This document shows positions 43,493 through 51,478 of a stretch of DNA of 57,187 nucleotides, piece after piece. This stretch comes from Carboxylicivirga fragile (lineage in GTDB: Bacteria > Bacteroidota > Bacteroidia > Bacteroidales > Marinilabiliaceae): assembly GCA_025499625.1 (NCBI GenBank), contig JAFMVD010000038.1, positions 1 to 57,187 on the forward strand. The letters run 5' to 3'. Both the position numbers and the translations under genes were made by a program. The notes under the pieces are model-generated. The model saw only the letters and a list, made by a program, of their open reading frames with translations. It did not search any database and was not told the DNA's origin. Position 1 is the stretch's first letter; every line of letters begins with the position of its first letter.

Positions 43493-44683
43493 ATGGAAAA
43501 TAACGGACCATTAAAAGGCTTGGTTGTTGCAGATTTTTCACAATTGGCTCAAGGCCCTTGGGCTACTCAACAACTAGGCGACATGGGTGCTGATATCATT
43601 AAGATTGAGCCCCCAAAAGGAGATTGGATGCGACATTATTCGTATGGGAACCTCTATCCCGAAGGAGAAAGCATCTCGTTTGTAAGTTTCAATAGGAATA
43701 AAAAAAGCATTGCGCTTGACCTTAAATCGGAAGAGGGCAAGAAAATTGCCAAGGATATTATTTTGAAGGCGGATATTCTTCTGGAGAATTTCCGCCCTGG
43801 GGTAATGGAGCGTTTAGGTTTAGGTTATGAAGAAATTAGGAAGTTACATCCCGGCATCGTTTATTGTTCTAGTTCAGGTTATGGAGCTTCTGGTCCCTAC
43901 TTAAAACGACCCGGACAAGATTTAATGGCCCAATCCATAAGTGGAGGAGCGGCACTTAATGGCAAAAGAGGAGACGTACCTGTTGTTACTGCTGTTGGCC
44001 AAGCCGATTTACTAACAAGTTTGTTTATTGTACAATCGGTACTAGCTGCTATCTATTCGAGAAGTATTTCGGGAAAAGGGCAAAAGATTGAAGCCAACTT
44101 AATGAACTCTGCAGTTGGTTTTCATATTCAGGAAGTAACAGCCTTCTTGCATAAAGGAGAGAATCCAGAGAAGAGCGCTAGTGGCATTCCAAACCCTTGG
44201 TTAGGTGCACCTTATGGCTTGTATAATACAAAGGATAGTTTTGTGGCAATTGGTATGAACTCTGTTCAGAAAGTTGCACAAGCCATTGGTTTTGAGAAGT
44301 ATGATTCTGCTGAGTTTGATTCCAATAACATTATTGAGGGAAGAGATGAAATTCGTTTCGATTTTGACGAGGTATTCAAGACCAAGACAACAGATGAATG
44401 GTTAGAAATTCTTTTGGAACATGATATCTGGTGCTCTCAGGTCAATACATTTAATGAGATGGTTGAAGATCCTCAGATCAAGCACAACCAGATGATTATT
44501 GAGTATGAACACCCAACAATTGGAAAAGTGAAAACGACAGGATTTCCAGTGTCATTTGGCGAAACACCTCAGCAGATTTACAAACCAGCTCCTTTACTAA
44601 ATGAGCATGCAGGGGAGATATTAAAGGAGTTTTGCAATTTTAATGATGATGAGGTAACATCATTTTTAAATGCTCCAAAGTAG
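43493..44683 (+). CDS. CaiB/BaiF-type class III CoA-transferase
   Basis: A 396-aa family III CoA-transferase. VADFSQLAQGPWATQQLGDMGADIIKIEPPKGD at the N terminus, RNKKSIALDLKSEEGK, and RPGQDLMAQS with the catalytic Asp143 are diagnostic. It moves CoA between carboxylic acids, suggesting that an acid made in this pathway, perhaps a sugar acid or a deoxy-keto acid, is activated as a CoA thioester and then handled by the adjacent hydratase. No donor or acceptor can be named. No signal peptide. Confidence 0.9.
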   Translation: MENNGPLKGLVVADFSQLAQGPWATQQLGDMGADIIKIEPPKGDWMRHYSYGNLYPEGESISFVSFNRNKKSIALDLKSEEGKKIAKDIILKADILLENFRPGVMERLGLGYEEIRKLHPGIVYCSSSGYGASGPYLKRPGQDLMAQSISGGAALNGKRGDVPVVTAVGQADLLTSLFIVQSVLAAIYSRSISGKGQKIEANLMNSAVGFHIQEVTAFLHKGENPEKSASGIPNPWLGAPYGLYNTKDSFVAIGMNSVQKVAQAIGFEKYDSAEFDSNNIIEGRDEIRFDFDEVFKTKTTDEWLEILLEHDIWCSQVNTFNEMVEDPQIKHNQMIIEYEHPTIGKVKTTGFPVSFGETPQQIYKPAPLLNEHAGEILKEFCNFNDDEVTSFLNAPK

Positions 44684-44732
44684 TTTATTTAAGATAGAAA
44701 TCGTCTAATATCTTGATACTAAAAACAAACAC

Positions 44733-45809
44733 ATGAAACTAGGATTCGGATTATATAAGCACATGCTCAACGAAGAGCACTATAAGTTTGCCAAGCAATG
44801 TGGTGCAACACATTTAGTTGTTCATTTAGTCGATTACTTTGGTAACGATGATAATAATAAGGAAAATGCCAATCAACCTATTGGAGAGAAAGATGGCTGG
44901 GGAGGTGCAGGTAATGGGCAACTTTGGAGTTTAGAAGAAATTTTAAGAATTAAAAAAGAAATCAATAGTCACGGTTTGGAATGGGAAGCTATTGAAAACT
45001 TTGATCCTGCAATATGGCACGATATTCTTTTGGATGGTCCCAAAAAAGAAGAGCAGATTGAATTAGTTAAAGAACAAATTCGGATTGTTGGTAAGGCCGG
45101 TATCCCATATTTTGGATATAACTTTTCTTTAGCTGGCGTTTCGAGCCGCGATATTGGACCTTATGCGCGTGGAGGGGCCGAGTCGGTAGGAATGAATGGA
45201 GCGGTTGATGAAACACCTATTCCAAATGGTATGGTTTGGAACATGGTATATGATAAAAATGCTTCAGAAGGAACATTAGCTCGTATCGGCCATGACGAAT
45301 TGTGGAAACGTCTGGAGTACTTTTTGAAAAATTTGGTTCCTGTTGCCGAAGAAGCTGGTGTAATATTGGCTGCTCACCCCGATGATCCCCCGATGCCGTA
45401 TGTAAGAAATACACCACGTTTGGTTTATCAACCGGATATGTATCAGCGTTTAATTGACATCAAACCAAGTGATAATAGTAAACTAGAGTTTTGTTTAGGT
45501 TCGGTTGCTGAAATGACTGAAGGAGATGTATACGAAGCCACCGATCGCTACTCAAAACAAAACAAGGTAGGATACATTCATTTCCGAAATATTATTGGCA
45601 AAGTGCCAAACTATAAAGAGGTGTTTGTTGACGAAGGAGATATCGATATGATTAAGATACTACGCATTTTGAAAAAGAATAATTTTCAAGGCGCTTTAAT
45701 TCCCGATCACACACCACAAATGAGTTGCGCGGCACCTTGGCACGCAGGAATGGCTTATGCCATGGGATTTATGAAAGCAGCTATTTCGAGAGTTAACGAA
45801 GAAAAATAA
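44733..45809 (+). CDS. uxuA: Mannonate dehydratase (UxuA family)
   Basis: A 358-aa TIM-barrel enzyme that dehydrates D-mannonate to 2-keto-3-deoxy-D-gluconate. The likely metal ligands H215 (AAHPDDPP), C254 (EFCLGS), H283 (YIHFRN) and D325 (IPDHTPQ) match the His/Cys/His/Asp set of UxuA in order and spacing. The length equals the shorter Gram-positive-type UxuA (about 360 aa). No uronate isomerase (UxaC) or fructuronate reductase (UxuB) is in the operon, so mannonate probably comes from mannose oxidation, not glucuronate. KDG kinase follows after 22 bp. Confidence 0.9.
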   Translation: MKLGFGLYKHMLNEEHYKFAKQCGATHLVVHLVDYFGNDDNNKENANQPIGEKDGWGGAGNGQLWSLEEILRIKKEINSHGLEWEAIENFDPAIWHDILLDGPKKEEQIELVKEQIRIVGKAGIPYFGYNFSLAGVSSRDIGPYARGGAESVGMNGAVDETPIPNGMVWNMVYDKNASEGTLARIGHDELWKRLEYFLKNLVPVAEEAGVILAAHPDDPPMPYVRNTPRLVYQPDMYQRLIDIKPSDNSKLEFCLGSVAEMTEGDVYEATDRYSKQNKVGYIHFRNIIGKVPNYKEVFVDEGDIDMIKILRILKKNNFQGALIPDHTPQMSCAAPWHAGMAYAMGFMKAAISRVNEEK

Positions 45810-45831
45810 GGACGATTAATATATTAAAAGC

Positions 45832-46875
45832 ATGAATAAAGGGAAAGTTATAACATTTGGAGAAATAATGTTGAGGTTATCAACGCCGGGTTATTTAAGG
45901 TTTTCTCAAGTGTCTGAATTTACTGCTACCTATGGAGGAGGTGAAGCTAATGTGGCTGTCTCATTAGCCAATTATGGTATACCTGTTGATTTTGTTACAC
46001 GTCTGCCAGAAAATGATTTGGGACGAGCTTGTACCATGGATCTACGAAAACATGCAGTTGGCGTAGATAACATTATCTATGGAGGGGAGCGTTTAGGTAT
46101 CTATTTTCTAGAAACAGGAGCAGTAAGTCGTGCCAGTAAGGTAGTTTACGATCGTGCATACTCAGCTATCTCAACCATAAAAAGTGGAATGGTAAAGTGG
46201 GATAAGGTGTTTGAAGGAGCCACTTGGTTTCATTGGACAGGAATTACACCTGCAATTTCACAAGGAGCTGCTGATGTTTGTTTGGAAGCAATCGAAGAAG
46301 CGAATAAAAGAGGTATTACAGTTTCAACGGATTTGAATTATAGAAAGAACCTGTGGAACTACGGTAAGGAAGCCAATGAGGTAATGCCTAAGTTGGTTTC
46401 GGGATGCGATGTTATTTTGGGTAACGAAGAAGATGCTGAAAAAGTATTAGGCATTAAACCATTTGGCATTGATGTAACCGGAGGGCATATCGAAGCGGAT
46501 GCTTACTTATCGGTATCGCAACAAATAGTTGAGCAATTTCCAAGATGTAAGAAGGTGATTACCACCTTACGTGGATCAATCAGTGCCAATCATAACTCAT
46601 GGACTGGTGTTCTTTACGATGGAAAAACACTTTACAAAGCCAACAATACCTACCAGATAACGCATATCGTTGATCGTGTTGGTGGTGGTGATTCTTTTAT
46701 GGGAGGTTTAATATATGGACTTCTTACTTATCCAACTGATGATCAGAAAGCGCTCGATTTTGCCGTGGCAGCATCGTGCCTTAAGCACACCATCTTTGGC
46801 GATTATAATCAGGTAAGCGTTGAGGAAGTTGAGAAGTTGATGAATGGTGATAGTTCAGGTCGTGTTTCACGTTAA
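45832..46875 (+). CDS. kdgK: 2-keto-3-deoxygluconate kinase (PfkB family)
   Basis: A 347-aa PfkB-type sugar kinase that phosphorylates KDG to KDPG. The N terminus VITFGEIMLRLSTPGYLRFSQ and FTATYGGGEANVAVSLANYG match KdgK proteins; GNEEDAEKVLG lies in the middle. The ATP and catalytic-base signature VDRVGGGDSFMGGLIYGLL is near the C terminus. The order dehydratase-kinase-aldolase fixes the substrate fairly well. Confidence 0.92.
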   Translation: MNKGKVITFGEIMLRLSTPGYLRFSQVSEFTATYGGGEANVAVSLANYGIPVDFVTRLPENDLGRACTMDLRKHAVGVDNIIYGGERLGIYFLETGAVSRASKVVYDRAYSAISTIKSGMVKWDKVFEGATWFHWTGITPAISQGAADVCLEAIEEANKRGITVSTDLNYRKNLWNYGKEANEVMPKLVSGCDVILGNEEDAEKVLGIKPFGIDVTGGHIEADAYLSVSQQIVEQFPRCKKVITTLRGSISANHNSWTGVLYDGKTLYKANNTYQITHIVDRVGGGDSFMGGLIYGLLTYPTDDQKALDFAVAASCLKHTIFGDYNQVSVEEVEKLMNGDSSGRVSR

Positions 46876-46892
46876 TTGTAGATAAAACTAAG

Positions 46893-47570
46893 ATGGCTAG
46901 ATTTTCAAGAATTGAAGTAGCATTAAAAATGAAAGAAATTGGCATGGTTCCAGTTTTCTTTCATTCCGATCTAGAGGTATGTAAGCTGGTTGTAAAGGCT
47001 TGTTATATAGGTGGGGCAAGATTGTTTGAGTTCGTTAATCGTGGCGATTATGCACATGAGGTATTTAGTAATTTAAATAAATGGTGTGAACAAGAATGTC
47101 CTGAAATGATCCTTGGTGTTGGCTCTGTGATTGATGCAGGAACCACCGCTTTGTATTTGCAACTAGGTGCCAATTTTATTATTTCGCCCATATTAAATGC
47201 TGAGATGGCTAAAGTATGTAATCGTCGTAAGGTTGCTTGGTCGCCAGGTTGCGGTTCTTTAAGCGAAATATCGCAAGCCGAAGAATTAGGAGCTGAAGTG
47301 GTAAAAATATTTCCTGGTGAGCAAGTTGGTGGATCTGAATTTGTAAAAGCCGTGTTAGGGCCTTTCTCGTGGTCGTCAATAATGCCAACCGGAGGTGTGA
47401 GGCCGGAGTACGATAATTTAAAGAAGTGGTTTGATGCTGGTGTTCATTGTGTTGGCATGGGTTCGCAACTTATTCCTCAAAAGGTGATTGAGGCAGGTTC
47501 GTACACTGAGCTTACATTAAATGTTAGGTCTACTTTAGATATGATTTGTGCGATACGTCAAAAGTCATAA
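46893..47570 (+). CDS. eda: KDPG aldolase (2-dehydro-3-deoxy-6-phosphogluconate aldolase)
   Basis: A 225-aa class I aldolase cleaving KDPG to pyruvate and glyceraldehyde-3-phosphate. The Schiff-base lysine is K138 in VVKIFPGEQVGG. The catalytic Glu is in LFEFVNRG, and the phosphate-binding PTGGVRP is present. It is the last gene of the operon that starts at the first GH38. Confidence 0.93.
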   Translation: MARFSRIEVALKMKEIGMVPVFFHSDLEVCKLVVKACYIGGARLFEFVNRGDYAHEVFSNLNKWCEQECPEMILGVGSVIDAGTTALYLQLGANFIISPILNAEMAKVCNRRKVAWSPGCGSLSEISQAEELGAEVVKIFPGEQVGGSEFVKAVLGPFSWSSIMPTGGVRPEYDNLKKWFDAGVHCVGMGSQLIPQKVIEAGSYTELTLNVRSTLDMICAIRQKS

Positions 47571-47873
47571 TGAATAATCAACTTTTAAATAATAATGGTT
47601 TGATATGATGGAAGTGATAATTATTCATGCTTTAGGGCTATAATTTGTCGTTATAGGACAATGATTCTGACTTGTTCTTTAGTCTGATAAATTGTAATTT
47701 TAAACATCATCAAATAGTAGTTTTTAGTTCGAGTTGATGCATAATATTCAACTTTTTTTACTATAACAAGCTAAAACGATTTAGCGGAAGAATGAGGAAA
47801 GTATAATGCCTGATTAATTGAAGATTAATACTTTCTTCATTATGATATTGGGCGATTATAGTAACAGCGTAAA
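47571..47873 (+). promoter_or_regulatory. 303-bp regulatory region before the second GH38
   Basis: No gene. It has a spaced inverted repeat ATGAATAAT (47570-47578) / ATTATTCAT (47620-47628) just after the aldolase stop, possibly part of a transcript end, and a LacI operator at 47770-47785. No clear -33/-7 pair was recognised. Confidence 0.5.
47770..47785. promoter_or_regulatory. LacI-family operator before the GH38-GH92 unit
   Basis: GCTAAAACGATTTAGC, identical over 16 bp to the site before lacI, located 88 bp before the GH38 start codon. Confidence 0.83.
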
Positions 47874-50800
47874 ATGAAAAACATGAATTATATACAGATG
47901 AAGACAAAAGCATTTTCTGAAATAGCTATTATCAGATACGCCTTTTTAAGTATTGTGATGTTATCTACATTGAGTTTGAAAGCGCATGAAAGTGCTGGTA
48001 GAAGTCAAATTCATGAGATGAATGACAACTATAAGTTGTACCAAATTTGTAAAAATGATATTGAAGGATTCTCTAGCCAATTAAGTGGAGGTATGTATCC
48101 TTATCCTTCCTTACGCGCCGATGTGTACAATGCAATGATCGCTAGGGCATCAACAGGTGAGTCGGGTTTTGATTTCCTTACTGCTGTGGTACCAGTCGAA
48201 TATTCTGGTGATATGGTCAATTTCTTCTTTTATTCAGACATTGACTTAAATAACCTTGAACCATATGACATTAAGGTTAACGATAAGCCTTTGTTATCTT
48301 TTGTTCCTGAGAAAAATGGCAACTTAGAAATATTGAGCAATCCGGGACATGGTGATGCAAAATACATTTTGCAAAAACGTGATCATAATGGAGACGGAGT
48401 AGGAGCATTTCGATTAAGTGTACCTGCTAATATGTTGGTAAAAGGTGAACAAGCTAAAATATCTGTGTATGGGCAGGCTAAAGGCACCAATGCTTGGTTC
48501 ATGTTATTCAAATCCACCAATATAGTACATTGGTTAAAGAATTCAACTCAGCACGAGGTTTCGTTTTCGATTAAGCAGTTTACTGATAAGTTGTTAATTG
48601 ATGCGCCTGCACATTGGGTTGGAAAGAAAGTGTCTGTTGTTTCTGATGGTAAGAAAAGTAAACCAGCTACGTTTAAATTACAAGGGGAAATGGCAAAAGC
48701 TGCTGTATCAGCCGATGCCCCTAGAAAATCGTTCCAGATAAAATATGGCGATGCTGTTTACAGTGTTGAATTTCCTAAAGGAGATGGAGATGTTAGTGAG
48801 AATATCGTGAAGGGAGATTTCTATTTCGCATCGCATGCGCATTCACACAATGGTTGGTTAGGTGATTTTAGTAAACGTTATCGTCCTGAATATTACCAGG
48901 CATACAAGCCGTTTTTTGAAAATAAGTATGAGAAGGGTTTGCTTTCAATCATGAATTCAAGTCATCAGGATATTGCTTGGGTCGACCGTCCGGAGGCTTG
49001 TATAATAATGCGCGATACGCTGCTTTTCACCCCTATTATTAAAGCTGCTTTGGCTCGCGAAGATTATGGTTTTGATATTGAAGATGGATTAATGTTACGC
49101 GAGTATATTGAACGTCATCCTGAATCGAAGGCAAAACTGACCGAATTATTAAATCGCAAATTACTTTCGGTAGGAGCCACTTACAATTGTCCTTACGAAG
49201 ATATGTACGATGGCGAGGATTTAGTGCGTCAATTGTATTTAGGTAAGTTATGGGTTAAGAAGAATTTTGGAGGATACGATTCCAAAGTTTATTGGAATGT
49301 GGATGTTCCTGGAAAAACAGCTCAATTACCTCAGATTCTGAAAAAGGCAGGTGTTGATTACATGATCATTAGTCGCCATGCTAAAACAATGGTGCATTGG
49401 GCAAGTCCGGATGGCAGTTCAGTATTTACTTATTCTCCGGGACATTATGGTGCTGATTTATTACAATTAGAAAAAGGCATTGATGAGCAAATGAAATATG
49501 GAGCCGAGCAAGTTGTTTGGTGGAGTCAATATTTTGAAGGAGGAGAAACACAAACGCCACTTCTTTCAAGTCAGGACATGCTTCCGGCTATCGATTACTC
49601 TGAGTTTATCGATAAATGGAATGAAACAGAATCAGTAATAGATAATGAAGATACTGAAAGAGACGTTTATTTGCCGTCAATGGAGTTAATGACTGTTGAT
49701 GAGTTTATGCCATTGGCTGAGCAAAATGCAAGGTCTATCGATACCATTAGAGGCGAGCGTCCTAATGTATGGGTTTATATACATGGCCCAGCCCATCACG
49801 ATGCGTTGACGGCCAGTCGTAAAGCATCAAAGTTATTGCCTGCAGCAGAGAAATTCCTAACAGTAGCTTCTGTGTTAGATGAAGAAAAAATGCCTTATCC
49901 ATATCAAGAACTCGATGCCGGATGGCAAGCAAAAATATATCCCGATCATGGTTGGGGAGGTCACGATGGCGATATCACTGATAACTTATTTAAAGAGAGT
50001 TTGGTGGAGTCGCAAGTAATAGGAGAGAAGTTATTAGATAAGGCTACTAACTTTATTGCTCAACGCGTAAAAACGCAAGAGAAGAAAGGTATTCCAGTGG
50101 TGCTTTTCAACAGCTTATCATGGGAAAGAACGGATCCAGTAAATATTGCCTTAGATTTCCTTAAGGGAAAAGCAATGGGGTTAAGTGTGATTAACGCTGA
50201 AAAAGTAAATGTACCAATTCAATATACAGAAGTTATTAAACATGATGATGGCAGTATCAAACATGCCAAAATTGTATTTGTAGCTGAAAATATTCCTTCG
50301 GTTGGATACAAAACATTCTATGTTAAACCTGAGATGAAAAGTAATTATTCGGATGCAACACCTAATTACAAAGGGGTATATGAGAATGATTTTTACAAAA
50401 TTAATTTTGTTGATGGAGGAATTGACCAGGTTTACGATAAAGAATTAAAGAAGAATTTATTTGCGACTAATGAATTCAAGGTTGGAGAGATTTTTACGCT
50501 TCAATCGGAAGGTAACGGAGCCGGTGAGTTTGGTGATGTACAGCAACCATTCATGAAGAATTTTGATCAGGTAAGTATCCATAATCCAAAATGGACACTT
50601 GTTGCTTCGGGTGAAGTATTCTCAACTTATCGTTTAGAGCAACAAATCAGACATGCGAAAGTGGAAAAAAACGTCACCATTTATCACAAATTAAAACGTA
50701 TTCAATTCGATAACAGATTGCACAATTGGGATGGTGAAATGTATCGAGAATTCAGAACGGCTTATCCGGTTGCGATCAACAATTCAACTGTATCTCATGA

Positions 50801-51455
50801 AGTTCCTTACGGAGCAGTACAAGTTGGTAGAGATGAAATTAATAGTGCAGGCGAGCGTTATACACCTCTTTGCAAAGATGTTCATCCTAGAGCAATTATG
50901 GATTGGATCTCAGCTGAAGATAATGAGCATGTTATTACGCTTAGTTCTTCTGTTGCTGCTGCCGATTGGATTAACCCAACTAAAGATGGTGATGCTGATT
51001 TGTTACAGCATGTATTATTGGCTAGTAGAAAATCATGCCATTGGGAAGGAAACGAGTATTCTCAAGCAGGTAGTCACTCATACAGCCATGTTTTAACTTC
51101 TAACCGAGTAGGAGATGTAAATGGGTCAAGAGTTTCGAAGCAGTTTAATGAGCCAATTAAAGTAGTTATTAATCCTGAAAAATCTACCAAAGCTAGTTTG
51201 GCTGAAAATGTTGAGTTCTTTAGTATTGATAAGGAGAATGTGATTGTTACAGCTATTAAAAAAGCCGAAGACGGAGAAGAGCTTGTTGTGCGCATGTATG
51301 ATACAGAAGGTAAAAAAGCTGTTGTCAGTTTAAGTTCTCATTTTGAATTAGAAAACTTAATGCATACTAACATCATTGAGGAGAATCCAAAGGAAGTTAA
51401 AGAGATTAAGGTTTCGCCGTACGGAATAGAGACATATCAGCTTGAGGTGAAGTAA
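47874..51455 (+). CDS. GH38 alpha-mannosidase, exported (second copy, long N-terminal extension)
   Basis: A 1193-aa alpha-mannosidase. The hydrophobic export segment is residues 22-37 (YAFLSIVMLSTLSLKAH); the true start may be 47874, 47883 or 47898. Residues about 40-340 form an extra beta-rich region not present in the first GH38. The catalytic domain holds NSSHQDIAWVDRP (H364, D366), YWNVDVPGKT with nucleophile D477, RPNVWVYIHGPAHHD and YPDHGWGGHDGDITD. The C-terminal beta domains align with the first copy (ILLASRKSCHWEG vs ILLSSHKSCHWQG). Probably periplasmic; the two copies likely differ in linkage preference. It heads the unit with GH92. Confidence 0.88.
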   Translation: MKNMNYIQMKTKAFSEIAIIRYAFLSIVMLSTLSLKAHESAGRSQIHEMNDNYKLYQICKNDIEGFSSQLSGGMYPYPSLRADVYNAMIARASTGESGFDFLTAVVPVEYSGDMVNFFFYSDIDLNNLEPYDIKVNDKPLLSFVPEKNGNLEILSNPGHGDAKYILQKRDHNGDGVGAFRLSVPANMLVKGEQAKISVYGQAKGTNAWFMLFKSTNIVHWLKNSTQHEVSFSIKQFTDKLLIDAPAHWVGKKVSVVSDGKKSKPATFKLQGEMAKAAVSADAPRKSFQIKYGDAVYSVEFPKGDGDVSENIVKGDFYFASHAHSHNGWLGDFSKRYRPEYYQAYKPFFENKYEKGLLSIMNSSHQDIAWVDRPEACIIMRDTLLFTPIIKAALAREDYGFDIEDGLMLREYIERHPESKAKLTELLNRKLLSVGATYNCPYEDMYDGEDLVRQLYLGKLWVKKNFGGYDSKVYWNVDVPGKTAQLPQILKKAGVDYMIISRHAKTMVHWASPDGSSVFTYSPGHYGADLLQLEKGIDEQMKYGAEQVVWWSQYFEGGETQTPLLSSQDMLPAIDYSEFIDKWNETESVIDNEDTERDVYLPSMELMTVDEFMPLAEQNARSIDTIRGERPNVWVYIHGPAHHDALTASRKASKLLPAAEKFLTVASVLDEEKMPYPYQELDAGWQAKIYPDHGWGGHDGDITDNLFKESLVESQVIGEKLLDKATNFIAQRVKTQEKKGIPVVLFNSLSWERTDPVNIALDFLKGKAMGLSVINAEKVNVPIQYTEVIKHDDGSIKHAKIVFVAENIPSVGYKTFYVKPEMKSNYSDATPNYKGVYENDFYKINFVDGGIDQVYDKELKKNLFATNEFKVGEIFTLQSEGNGAGEFGDVQQPFMKNFDQVSIHNPKWTLVASGEVFSTYRLEQQIRHAKVEKNVTIYHKLKRIQFDNRLHNWDGEMYREFRTAYPVAINNSTVSHEVPYGAVQVGRDEINSAGERYTPLCKDVHPRAIMDWISAEDNEHVITLSSSVAAADWINPTKDGDADLLQHVLLASRKSCHWEGNEYSQAGSHSYSHVLTSNRVGDVNGSRVSKQFNEPIKVVINPEKSTKASLAENVEFFSIDKENVIVTAIKKAEDGEELVVRMYDTEGKKAVVSLSSHFELENLMHTNIIEENPKEVKEIKVSPYGIETYQLEVK

Positions 51456-51478
51456 AGAAAATCGTCAAAATAGTATAT

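Noticed and set aside
44733-45809. uxuA as part of a glucuronate degradation pathway
   Set aside because: No uronate isomerase, no classical fructuronate reductase and no uronic-acid lyases or glucuronidases in the locus; every glycosidase here is mannose- or GlcNAc-directed.
50731-51096. 121-aa reading frame inside the second GH38 gene
   Set aside because: Fully inside a well-supported GH38 coding region in another frame, with no domain or start signal of its own.
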